Source: Coprinus comatus
Lineage: Eukaryota > Basidiomycota > Agaricomycetes > Agaricales > Agaricaceae
Assembly (NCBI GenBank): GCA_034638255.1
Contig: JAWPGT010000019.1
Location: 248,001 to 312,000 of the forward strand
DNA: 64,000 bases
Direction of reading: 5' to 3'
Shown here: one piece after another, positions 37,992 through 48,506 of the stretch
Layout of the letters: each line of letters starts with the position of its first letter
Position numbering within the stretch: position 1 is the stretch's first letter
Position numbers and translations under genes: made by a program
The notes under the pieces: generated by a model
Database searches by the model: none
What the model saw: the letters and a program-made list of their open reading frames with translations, nothing else
What the model was told of the DNA's origin: nothing

Positions 37992-38961
37992 ATGTTGAAA
38001 ATTGTACTTTCTCAACTTGCTTTTTGCGTCTTCTATGTCGCTGGAGCAGTTATCCAAGCTCGTCAAGGTGATCCAGGAGTTGGTTCTAGTATGTTCCTGT
38101 CACCTTAAAAAGTTCATATGTATAAATTACTGATCAATAACGGTGATCCCAATGTAGCTGTCACCGTCGCTGGTGTTGCCTACCACCTTGATTACGATGT
38201 CTCAAGTGCTGGATCGAATGCAAGGGTTTGTACCCTCCAATTTATTTCCCAAGTTTTTTCGAGTTCTGAGACGACAAATTAAATCATAGACATTCCAAGC
38301 ACACGTAGTTACCACTCCTGCGATAATTCGTTTCGCCAAGCGTCCCGTACGCAGAGAAGATCCCAATCAGGAATTCGCAACAGAAGTCGCCAACACCAGG
38401 AGTGCCTCCACGGTTCTCGCTATCAATTTATTCTTTGCTTCTGGAACCGACCCCACTTTCAATTTCCCCTGGCTTATTACCAATGTTGTTCCTGGTGCTG
38501 CAATCGAGGCTCGCTGGATTAGCAATCCTGATGCCTACAGAACTAGGGCACTATGTGTTGCAGACCTCAACACTGCTAGGAACCTCATTGTTACAAGGCA
38601 AAGGACTCTGGGAAGAAATACGGCAACGAGGTTTATTCACAATGACAATCATACTGGAAACGTAAGTGGACATTGATTGCCTGGAGGTCGTAACTTAAAA
38701 CAAACATCTGTGCTTTAGTGGTATGTGCCTTTAACAGGAGCTATCACCAATCCCATTCCTCTTGATTTTGGTCAAGTCCGCAGTACGGTATGTTGTTCTC
38801 TCCGCTCTCCCGGGTTTTTTTGACCAATGTTACGATTTAGGTCTGGTTTGACTGATGCCCAGATCGATACCTTGATTACCACTACGATGAACACACAATA
38901 TCAAATCAATGCTGATACATGGGCAGCTTTGACGTCAGAGTACAATATTTGTAGGCAATGA
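37992..38961 (+). pseudogene. Secreted protein family, copy B (C-terminal frameshift)
   Basis: Exons 37992-38088, 38158-38225, 38290-38661 and 38719-38787 encode a protein nearly identical to copy D: a signal peptide (MLKIVLSQLAFCVFYV), TVTVAGVAYHLDYDVSSAGS, IIRFAKRPV, FNFPWLITNV, ATRFIHNDNHTGN|WYVPLTGAITNPIPLDFGQVRST. The last exon begins after TTTAG at 38841 as GTCTGGTTTGAC, whereas copy D has GCTGGTATGAC. One extra T therefore shifts the frame and gives a TGA four codons later. The remaining 37 family codons, ending ICRQ at 38961, stay open in the shifted frame. Without that base it would encode 241 residues. The product may still be made in a shortened form lacking the last conserved segment. 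Confidence 0.75.
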
Positions 38962-39757
38962 GCACCAAGAAAGAAAGAACTCACAGCCCTTTGATCAGAA
39001 TGTCTTTTATGACTGCAGAAGTTTGAAACCGAATGAATTTGTATCTTGGAAATGTTTATGTAGAAGTACTTGTGTGGCTGATGAATAACAAGCATATTTG
39101 TTGTGAAAGAAAGACTCTATCACTGAGACATCTCTTGAAACATGACGCTGTACATAAAACTGACTTTCAAATGTTCATTGAGCACGGGATATAGGAACAA
39201 AATCTGGCAATATACATTCTATAGACTTCTATGTTTCCATTTGTTTCCTATACGCAGGCAACACGAGATATAAACTGAGCTCTACCATATTTCAATGAAT
39301 TGCTGTATGGTGACTTACAGACAAAGCTACATTGTTAAGTTGGCGTTGGACGTTGAATGTTAAATATTGCATGTTGATGCGGACGTGTGATCTCTGTGTG
39401 TAAAATGGAGCCCGACTTCATCCTGCTTCCCTCCAACATCCTGCTTCCCTCCAACATCCTGCTTCCCTCCAACATCCTGCTACTGGACTAATATTAACTC
39501 AAGTACATACTAACAGAATTTCAAGCCCTGTGAAGATTCTCAACCAGAAGTAGCTCGGACACCTGATATTCCTGGGTGCAGTACTGGCAGGTGAGCGCTG
39601 AGGTGACAGGTCGCTGATTCGTTCAACAGGTAAAATAGAAGAAAGAGATGAGATGGAAGATTTCCAAAGGCCACTGCGTTCGCATAACATCACATTTCAC
39701 TTGTGAGCCATCACTAATGTATCAATGCCGAGATGAAGATGAATCTATGAGAAAACG
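38962..39757. other. Spacer between copies B and C
   Basis: No gene. It contains an 18-bp minisatellite (39419-39481) and, from about 39490 on, promoter sequence related to that of copies B and D. Confidence 0.5.
39419..39481 (+). repeat. 18-bp minisatellite, about 3.5 copies
   Basis: The unit CATCCTGCTTCCCTCCAA is repeated head to tail about three and a half times without visible variation. The units are not coding. Confidence 0.9.
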
Positions 39758-39765
39758 TATAAAAA
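39758..39765 (+). promoter_or_regulatory. TATA box of decayed copy C
   Basis: TATAAAAA sits in the same context (..AAGCC..AATAAATCAGTACTCAG..) as the TATA boxes of copies B and D, showing that the promoter was part of the duplicated unit. Confidence 0.5.
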
Positions 39766-39845
39766 GCCTACGAAATCTACGGCAATAAATCAGTACTCAG
39801 ACTTCGTCTGACAGCCCTCTTTCTACTAATATCTCAAGAATCTAT

Positions 39846-40620
39846 TATCTCTTACAATCCTACACTTTCTCAACTTGCTTTTTGTGTCTTCTATGTCACT
39901 GGAGCAGTTATCCAAGCGTTGGTTCCAGTATGTTCCTGCGACCCTAAGTTAATAATGCGCAAGTTACTGATTCAGAAATCGGCATATTCAATGTAGCTAT
40001 CACCGTTTCTAACATTACCTACCATCTCGATTCCGATCTCTCACTGGCAAGCCCCGGATCAAATGCAAAGGTTCGTGCCCTCCAATCTTCAGAACATTCT
40101 CCGATTCTAAACAAAACAATGGCCAATGCCAGACCTTCCAAGCGAGTGTAGGTTGATGCCACTCCTGCTATTAATCGATTCGCCAAGCGTCCCGTACGCA
40201 GAGATGATCCCAATCACGAATTTGCTATAGAAATCGTCAACACTCGCCATACCTCCGCAGTTCTCTCGATCGATTTATTCTTTGCCTCTGAAACCGACAC
40301 CACTTTCAATTTCCTCTTGCTGTTAGGAGCCTTATCATGGAAAGGCAGAGGATTTTGGGAAAATACGCTAGAATAAGGTTTATTCATAGTGACAGTCATC
40401 CTGAAAACGTAAGTGAACGTTTGAACATCGATTATCTGGATATCTTAAAAATTAATATTTCTATTTTAGTAGTTTGTAATCCCATTCCTATTGATTTCGG
40501 TAAAGTCCTCAACACGGTACGTTACTTCTTCCATTCTCCCGAAACGGTTTAATTAATGTTAATATATTAGGATGAGATGACTGACACCGATGTCGACATC
40601 TTGGTTTAGGCCACTGTGAT
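39846..40620 (+). pseudogene. Secreted protein family, copy C (decayed)
   Basis: The sequence follows copies B and D through most of the gene but is broken. The initiating ATG is replaced (ATCCTACAC.. instead of ATGTTGAAA..). The end of the signal peptide and first exon is deleted. A TGA interrupts the third exon after TTCCAAGCGAGTGTAGGT. The segment between FNF and the RGFWENT region is missing about 120 bp, removing the FPWLITNV block and the RALC cysteine. The exon 4 start (TAGTAGTTTGTA) has lost the WYVPLTG part. Residual exon order still matches. This is a clear pseudogene. Confidence 0.8.
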
Positions 40621-41534
40621 GATAGGCGATGATACCATGTCGAATTAGTAATGGCATGCTGATTGGTTATTACTGATGACGTCTGCTGGCTCTTTTGATC
40701 GGGATGTCTTTTAAGAAGTTTGAACGAATGAATTCGTATAATGGAAATACTTATGTGGAAGCAGTTGCGTAGCTGATGGATAATAAACATATTTTTTGTG
40801 AAAGAAAGACTACGCTGAAATGCGATATTCTGAGGGCAGGATATAAGGACTACATCATGATATAAAAAGTCTGAACAGGTATTGTTTGCCAACTCCATCA
40901 CGGCCTCGCGTTTCATCCAGAGGATGAGCCACTAACTGAGGGCCTAGATCTTGTGATCCTAATCAGAGGCCCAATGAGCAAAAGTGGGACAGTGTGACGC
41001 CTGGATCCACTGCAATGGGGGCAATGGTCATCGTGGAACTGCTGGATGAATTGGAGCTCGAGCAAGTGCGCCATCAAGCTCATGAATGACGCCTTGCTCC
41101 TTACTTCACCATCATGGGTAAAGTGTCCCTACGAGTGATGGCCTATAAGTAAAATAATCATCTCAATATAAAAGGAACACTTGCATTGTCACCATCGTCC
41201 TCAGAGTCCTCGATATATGCGCGTGGTTCTTCAGCCCTGCGTCCTGAGGCACCTTCGCCAACTGACTGGACATCGGTAGATGTTGAAGCGACAAGCTCTT
41301 TATTATCCTTCGCAAAGGATCAGTCAAGGCTTGGAAATTAATAGCGAGACCCTCACCATAGTACGCTGCTTCTTCTTTTTGTTGCGACGGTTGCGTTTAT
41401 TGCCCTTCATCTTCTCAATAGTAGGGACTGTAGAAATAGAGATGATGGTGGGCGGGGAAAAGATGGTAACTTGGAATTGGACTCCTTTTATATTATGGCA
41501 AGTTGAGTATATGCGCTCTTCTGGTGACGTAGAG
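40621..41534. other. Gene-free spacer
   Basis: No gene supported. One stretch around 40990-41090 reads protein-like for about 30 codons (ending in an acidic helix LLDELELEQVRHQAHE, then TGA) but has no family match I can name. The remainder is AT-rich. Confidence 0.4.
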
Positions 41535-41995
41535 TCATTGCAAGCCTAAATGGTAACCGAATGTCCTTAGAAAGTGCAAGTTCGCCGTAAAGGACAGCGG
41601 ATATAATAGCTTAGAACGCCATTTCTCCACAAAGACAGAAATAGGTGATACTTTATTGTTTAATCTACTCCGAATCATCTTCGCGGACGATGGAACAGCA
41701 GATGATTCCCTCCTAGCCGTCTGGCTTCCAGGTTTGACCCTTCTGTCATACTTCCAGAACTCGCATTCATCATCGTCCGAATCATAATAATCATCCGCTT
41801 GATGGTTTTGACGATTGGAATGAAAGTCAGTGCATCCCAACAGAAAAATTCATAATGGCCGGCTTTGACGATCTCAACCTCCTCTCCACTATCAATGAAA
41901 CTGGTTCTTGAAATAAAAGGGCGTCTATTTTCTTCTTTGTCCTCTGACCTCTCTTTAGGTTCATTTTCCTGATTTAATTCTAGAGGTTAGTTGGG
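41535..41995 (-). pseudogene. Broken paralogue of acidic nuclear protein
   Basis: On the minus strand, 41980-41850 reads EDKEENRRPFISRTSFIDSG then EEVEIVKAG, closely matching EDEDEDKRPVLSRTFFLDKN / GEKVDIVVREGG in the intact gene at 42429-43649. After a frame change, the 41535-41840 frame carries QADDYYDSDDDECEF, matching READDYYNSEDSQDN of the intact gene. Most other parts are missing, and the two segments are in different frames. I read this as a truncated duplicate. Confidence 0.6.
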
Positions 41996-42428
41996 CGATT
42001 TTTTTTCGAGTGGCAGAGAATTAATTACAGAAGACCCTGAGACACACCCTTTCTCTTCTTTATCTTGGCCTCGATAAAACTTTGCCAATCAACGGGCTTC
42101 GCCTACCTCGGTTTGTACAGATAACTAAATATATTGAGCTCGAGATAGTTTGGAGTAGAAAGTTAAACCTGTTTCTTCGTCTCTTTCGAGTCTATTTATA
42201 TTCATATATACGGAAGTCCTTGGTGACAAGACACAGGAACGTCACGTCAGTTTGAGTAATTCCGAAGAAGCAGTGATGTTTATCATTAACGGATCATTAC
42301 TACGATAACAACGAAAGACGAACGAAAGAGACATAACGGAAAAGAAGAAACTAATTATTATGCGGATGCAAGTTTGTTTGTCAAACGAACCACTGACTCA
42401 ACTCCGAAGTTCAGTGAAAGTGGTTCTA

Positions 42429-43649
42429 TCACTGGTTCCGCTTAGGATTCTTAACACCCAGGCCATGTTTATACGGTCCAGACCTACGACCACTCCTAAC
42501 TTCTACCGTATGCTTTGTGGTAGTTCTTTTGTCCAAAGAAGAGGAAGGACCATCCCGTGAAGATTTACCTCTTGGTAAATTTTTAACAGAAGTCTTCTTA
42601 AGACCATTGGCGACCATTTTACTTCTGGAAGTGGTATCGTCCTTCTCGTTCACATTAGTACCACCAGTGTTCCTGCCATTGTTTGACGACGAAGGTGTAC
42701 CAGTTCTCGTCCTTGTACTCTGCGAGTAGGATCGGTCAAAGTTGCCATTTGAAAGAGTAGAAGTAGTAGTACTTACATTTTCCATCTTTCTTGGACTCAC
42801 ATATATTTCTCCTTCTTCTAGATCATTATCATCATCATAAAGACATGGCTCGAGTTCCTCAGACTCAAGTCCGAGTCTATGGGTCATCCCCCTCTTGAGA
42901 ACGACCATGCAACTGTTAGAAGGATCATATTCTTCTTCTTCTGAAGTCGAGTCAATTTCGTCATGGTTGTCCTGTGAGTCTTCAGAGTTGTAATAATCAT
43001 CTGCCTCCCTATGCATCCCAGATTCAAGAAATTGAGCTGCAAATCCCATTATACCAGCCATCCGTTGTGTTTCTTCATCATCCGAATCTTTCTCTACAAT
43101 TTTTACGCAGCACTATAGTAATAATCAGCATTAAGTATAATTCATCGAAGTCGGCCCTTAGTACACCGTGTACAATGACAATAATATTCTTAAAAAAAAA
43201 CTTGAAACACCCACCTTGTTGCGCAAGTCCCTAGCATAAAGTCCCTCGTATTCCGATGGGCATTGTTCTTCCTCTTCATCCGAAGGAATAGGACCTCCCT
43301 CTCTAACAACAATATCTACCTTCTCACCATTCTTATCGAGAAAAAAAGTCCTCGAAAGTACAGGTCGTTTATCCTCATCTTCATCCTCAACTTCAGCCTC
43401 CACCTCCATCTTTCCTTCTTCTTCAACCTCCCCCTCCTCCTCACATATTTTCCTTTCCTTTCGTCTTCGTGGTCGCTTTCGTCTCGAACGACGAGTCTTT
43501 TTATATTTAGTCGGTAGTATGTCATTCGAAGCTTCAATATCGTGTTGTTCAGAGACTTCCTCTACTAAAGGTACTGTGGGAGGTCGTGTTTCGTCCTTCT
43601 TCTTTCCTTTTGAATGAGGTCTAGTCGTACTAGTGCGATACGGAGGCAT
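42429..43649 (-). CDS. Acidic/basic low-complexity protein, unrecognised
   Basis: Predicted 372 residues in two exons (43649-43215 and 43112-42429, minus). I do not recognise the family. The first half has a basic cluster (KTRRSRRKRPRRRKERK, a likely nuclear localisation signal), a Glu-rich stretch and the compact motif RPVLSRTFFLDKNGEKVDIV. The second half has READDYYNSEDSQDN, an acidic Ser-rich region and a basic tail (SGRRSGPYKHGLGVKNPKRN). The alternation of acidic and basic blocks suggests a nuclear or chromatin-associated protein, but that is inference. A truncated paralogue lies immediately downstream at 41535-41995. Confidence 0.65.
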
Positions 43650-44311
43650 GCTTATGAGCCTTTACCAGTTCTCCTAGGAGGGAAGTCTGTGCTGTGCGCT
43701 CCCTGGAAGTTGAAACAAGCTCGTTTGTGGAAGTAGTTGTGTGAGGTGGCCAACTGTGGAGTACACGGCATTTATATGCATTGATGAGTGTACGTATAGG
43801 ACTAGTTACAGGAGATCCGTTAACTACAGGTTATTCAATAGTTGTTCAATAGAGTAATCCTTTAGACTAGTATTTAAACCACTCCCAGAAGCTGTGCTTC
43901 CACCGAAAGCAGATTACCACCATTTTGCATACTTGCAGTAACCTGAGTATATATATTGTATAGTACTGTACTTACACATGTGGTTTTGAAGATCTAAACT
44001 GCTTTCGTTAGAATCGGTGAGGAGAAAAGCTAGCCTTTTGTTCAAGATATAATTCAATTTAAAGTCCGCGAGAGCAACATGTGGTCTATTTTTATCATGG
44101 GTCGACCCGGGATAAACCTACCTTGACTTCAATCTAGTATATGACTCAATGTTACAGAGTCTTGCTTTCACAGCGAATATGCCATTCATCACTACACAAC
44201 TATTCCACATAAACATTTCCAGGATACAAATTCATTCATTCGGTTCAAATTGCAGTCATAAAGGACATTCCATTTCCGATCAAAAAGCTCTGACCTTGGG
44301 GTTCCTGGTGT
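43650..44311. other. Spacer between acidic-protein gene and copy D
   Basis: No gene. A frame at 44149-44367 (plus) is a shadow of copy D and its 3' flank. The 3' flank of copy D resembles the 3' flank of copy B in inverted orientation (for example TTCATTCGGTT near 44235 against its complement near 39030). Confidence 0.5.
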
Positions 44312-45286
44312 TTACTGCCTGCAAATATCGTACGCTGATGTCAATGCTGCCCATGTATCAGCGTTGATTTGATATTGTGTGTTCAGAGTGGTGGTAATCA
44401 AGGTATCAATCTGGGCATCAGTCATACCAGCCTAAAATCGCAACAATGAATATTAGGCAAATAAAACTTGGGGAGAACGGAGAAAACAACATACCGTACT
44501 GCGGACTTGACCAAAATCAAGAGGAATGGGATTGGTGATAGCTCCTGTTAAAGGCACATACCACTAAAACACAGATGTTTGTTTTAAGTCACGACCTCCA
44601 GGCAATCAATGTCCACTTACGTTTCCGGTGTGACTGTCATTATGAATAAACCTTGTTGATGCATTTCTTCCCAAGGTCCTTTGGCTTGTAGCGATGAGGT
44701 TCCTGGCGGTGTTGAGCTCTGCAACACATAGTGCCCTAGTCCTGTAGGCATTAGGATTGCCAATCCAGCGAGCCTCAATTGCACTACCGGGGATAACATT
44801 AGTAATAAGCCAGGGGAAATTGAAAGTGGTGTCGGTTCCAGAAGCAAAGAATAAATTGATGGCGAGGACTGTGGAGGCACTGCGAGTGTTGGCGACTTCT
44901 GTTGCAAATGCTTGCAAGGGATCTAATCTGTTTACAGGACGCTTGGCGAAACGAATAGTAGCAGGAGTTGCAACTACGTGTGCTTGGAAGGTCTATGATT
45001 TAATTTGTCGTCTCAGAACTCGAAAAAACTTGAGAATGTAAATGGGAGGGTACAAACCCTTGCATTCGATCCGGCACTTGAGACATCGGAATCAAGACGG
45101 TAGGCAACACCAGAAACGGTGACAGCTATATTGAAATCACCGTTACTTATCAGTAACTTGTATCATACACTTAGGTGGTAGGAACGCACTAGCACCAACT
45201 CCTGGATCACCTTGACGAGCTTGGATAACTGCTCCAGCGACATAGAAGACGCAAAAAGCAAGTTGAGAAAGTACAATTTTCAACAT
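44312..45286 (-). CDS. Secreted protein family, copy D (intact)
   Basis: Predicted 241 residues. Minus-strand exons: 45286-45190, 45125-45058, 44992-44621, 44563-44495 and 44431-44312, all in phase. There is a signal peptide (MLKIVLSQLAFCVFYV), a short RQGDPGVGA segment, then TVTVSGVAYRLDSDVSSAGS, NAR|TFQAHVV, TIRFAKRPV, VLAINLFFASGTD, FNFPWLITNVIPG, YRTRALCVAEL, STRFIHNDSHTGN|WYV, PLDFGQVRST and AGMTDAQIDTLITTTLNTQY, ending DICRQ. Family unknown to me. Intron positions and phases equal those of copy A, so all copies descend from one gene. It lies in opposite orientation to copy B, which is its closest relative. Probably secreted; two conserved cysteines may pair. Confidence 0.8.
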
Positions 45287-45373
45287 TGTGAGAGAGATCC
45301 TTGAGTTATTAAGAGAGAAGAAGGCTCGTCGGAGGAAGACTGAGTACTGACTTATTGTCCTACCTTTCAGTGG

Positions 45374-45381
45374 CTTTTATA
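45374..45381 (-). promoter_or_regulatory. TATA box of copy D
   Basis: TATAAAAG on the minus strand, 88 bp upstream of the copy D ATG, in the same flanking sequence as the copy B TATA box. Confidence 0.65.
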
Positions 45382-47311
45382 TGCTTTTCCTTGACCCCCC
45401 CCGGTTATTTATCAACTTTCTCATGGATTCATCTTCATCTCTCGGCATGGATGCATTGATGATGTTCACAAGTGAAAGTACGAACCCACTTTGGAAATCC
45501 TTCCATCTCATATTTTTCTTCAATTTTGCCTGTCGAACAAAAATGACTTAGTGACCTCACCTTGTTACTATACACACATCGGGCGCCCGAGCTAGCATGA
45601 ATTTAGATGTTTCACCCTGTTAGAAGTTTCTCGGAGCTTGATTGCTTGGGCACTGTTATGTATATATGAACGGAAATTCTCTCAAGTTGAACTCCGTGAC
45701 ACGTGAGGCCCCGAGGTCCGACATTTCACGAGACAGTGGTCAGCCGGAACGCAGCCACACTTTAACCTCTTCAACATCCGTCAAGAATTCAAAATGCCTA
45801 CATCGCTTTATATTTGCTCTCGTGATATCCGGAAGACTTTAGCTAACGTTCCTCAGTTGATAATTTGAAGGAATTTAGGCCGCATACATCCACACCATAT
45901 ATATATATCGTCCGACCATCAAACTACGTTTTGATACGATACCGAACAACCTCCTAACCAATGACAACCTACCTGGCCAAGTACTAAAAACTCCATGTCT
46001 CTGTTTCAACTTTCTGATGGACTCGAAGCGTTTCTATTATCTCTTTCGTCAATACTACCTGTCATGTATTCAAGTCTTGCCCAACGTCAGATGGAACTGG
46101 TATAGCTTGTAGGCTTGTTCGTTAACTCCGGGTTTAAATTGGGGTAAAAACAAAAAGTGTAAATCTCCTTATTCTGTGTTTGCTTCTTCTCAGATGCCCT
46201 CCTTCTTGTCAAGACCTCGTGGCGCCGAAAAGACTCTAGAAACTCAAAATGATGACTATCGTACACATGCGCTCCACAGTCAACTTCTGGAGCCTCAGAA
46301 CCATACATATTAGTAAACATACTATGTCAAAGGCGTTGTTACTAGACTGACCCATGACTTTCCAACGTGTTCAGCAAAGTCCTTTGCAAACTTATTGAAA
46401 TAGTAGTTAACTGAAAAACGACACATACACACTGCTATCTCTAAACCATTGAAGGTTGTGTTTTGCACTGCTACAGAGTTAGGCAGCTCTACTCGATATT
46501 CTACCAGATTCTCTGTGTCCTATTATACAAAATCCATCATCCATGCCATCGAATCGGAAGCTTTATCTATGTAGGTATCCCGCGACGCTCTTTCAACCCT
46601 CCTGTAACCTGTCGTAGGGTTACAAGTGGGTGATATTCTTACACATAGTCGAACAGCAGCTGATTCTGCACGGTCTCTGTATTTCGAAGTCAAAAAGGTA
46701 AGAATTGCTTACATCGCAACTAGGTCCAATGTCTTATAAAGGGCATTGGACAAATAATAATAAGCTTTCATAAAAAGAAACATAACAGTGAAAGCCGGGA
46801 CGGCTCACTGAAGATGAACAAATATAATAACTCACGAAGGTCCAAGGTAACGGCCACGAAGTTACTATATTAAAGATTGAGAGTGCGCACAGTAAGGTAC
46901 AAGTAATAATATGAGGACGTGAGGGAAGCGGGAAGGGAACGATGTCCTGTAAGATGGGGAGGGTCCCATCTTATATACCTGTTTATGTCAGTATTTTTAG
47001 TCGTTATATGCAGTATGCATTAGTTCTTGGGTCTATGATGTCACTAGGTGACGTGGTAGGTGTGTAACTGTTTACAAACAGATGACGTATTGGATCATCT
47101 ACCCGTTACACCTCCTTAGGGCCTCCTATCTCCTCCTCTCCAGAACACTGATATAACCAGTCCTGTGAAATAAGAAGACATGGAATAGTCAACTAATATA
47201 GGGTAGCACCCCGCATTTCATTAAAGAGATGTTCAACCTGACTGGTGGCTTCTCTATTTCTATAAAGTTTAAACTCACGGGCTTTGCTACAGAACACAGA
47301 TGTTTTACTAC
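45382..47311. other. Gene-free region between copy D and the retrotransposon
   Basis: No supportable gene. Frames at 45642-45842 (plus) and 46087-46320 (minus) have no family features. A (TA)n-rich tract lies near 45898-45908. The first 350 bp repeat blocks seen upstream of copy B. Confidence 0.45.
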
Positions 47312-47938
47312 TGTTACAAGTCCACCCAAACCACCGGCCCATACCACCACCACCGAGGAAGACTTGTTTGCCATCTTCCCTGAACTCATTCCCAATGACG
47401 ACACCATCATGGACGACTCCACCTGACATACTATTCCCCGGTGACATCACTATGACATCGCTATGACCTAACGTCGAACTAAGTATGAGACTCCACTTAC
47501 GCTTAGAAGTCTGCATTTCCCCAGCTCCAGTATTAGTTATCTGTTTCATCATTTTACTCCTGTTGACTAATCTTTCATTGTATATGGAGTAAATAGTCCC
47601 CGACCCCAATGTCTCACCTACTCCTGTTGACAGTTCTAGCATTGTGTATGGAGTAGATTATAAAGCGATGACGAGTATTAGGTTATAATTAGTTAGTAGC
47701 TATTATTAGGTACATCCCTAGAATAGTATAAATACTCGATGTAGTAGACGATTAAAGCCTTAAGCTTTAATCTCTTCTGTTGTAGCCCTTATACATCTCT
47801 GTCTCCATACCTCTCGGTCACTAGGTTGAAAGGCCTTGAGATTGCAGCAGAGTGTTTATTGATCGCACGTTCCTACACGACTGCACTCTAGCGTTTAAGT
47901 TCCAGGAGTGTTCAGCTTAACGGTTCGTGGTCATAACA
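47312..47938 (+). repeat. 5' LTR
   Basis: A direct repeat with 54887-55521, beginning TGTTAC and ending ATAACA, i.e. TG..CA with a 5-bp inverted terminus (TGTTA/TAACA). It is 627 bp against 635 bp for the 3' copy. A TATA-like TATAAATAC near 47729 is probably the element promoter. Confidence 0.92.
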
Positions 47939-48246
47939 TTAGATTAAAGCTTCCCTTTCACTGGACCGGTAGGGTTATCCGGTCTCTCCCCCTTGGAACC
48001 GAACGGAGGATTGTCGAAACCCGACAGTCAATCGATTCCCGTCATCTTGGAACTTGAAACGGCGTTACTTGTTCTGGTCTAACCGGTACCTCTTAGTGGT
48101 ATACTGGTAGTTGTTATACCCGCTAATCCCTGGTATAACGCGTCGCAGCTCACAAAGTGATACTCCTTCGCCGGAGCAAAGTGGGAAGTCTAGGTGTTTG
48201 AAATCCTAGCCAACCGAACCGCGGCCCCTTTAATTAGGACCCCCTG

Positions 48247-48355
48247 GCCGTCAAGCTCTAAGCGAGCGCAAGCTGTTAAGTCAGTAAAAGCTCTAAGCGA
48301 GCACTCAAGCTGTTAGTCAGTAAAAGCTCTAAGCGAGCATTATCAAGCTGTTAGG
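48247..48355 (+). repeat. Tandem repeats in retrotransposon leader
   Basis: Three imperfect copies of a roughly 40-50 bp unit built on AGCTCTAAGCGAGC..AAGCTGTTA.GTCAGTAAA lie between the 5' LTR and gag. The variable part between GAGC and AAGCTG is 2-6 nt. Confidence 0.8.
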
Positions 48356-48506
48356 CAGCAGTTCTCCCTTTTCCATTCCCAATCCATTCCTTACACCCCC
48401 ACACTCCTTTATAAAAACCTCTACAAATTCTTGGGCAACCACCAACTCTGAATCATCATTTCACGACAACGAAGAACCAGCCAAACATCAGTTCCTAAAC
48501 CGGAAT

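Noticed and set aside
39419..39481. Minisatellite considered as a CRISPR-like array
   Set aside because: Units are directly adjacent with no unique spacers, and the genome is eukaryotic.
34812..45286. A biosynthetic gene cluster around the terpene-synthase-like gene
   Set aside because: No P450, transferase or transporter neighbours are present; the adjacent genes are a nucleoporin and small secreted proteins.
46087..46320. Minus-strand 77-aa frame before the retrotransposon
   Set aside because: No signal peptide, no motif, no splice continuation and no paralogue in the window.
47193..47642. Minus-strand frames of up to 149 aa over the 5' LTR (and 54755-55225 over the 3' LTR)
   Set aside because: They recur identically in both LTRs, have no family features and are antisense shadows of the repeat.
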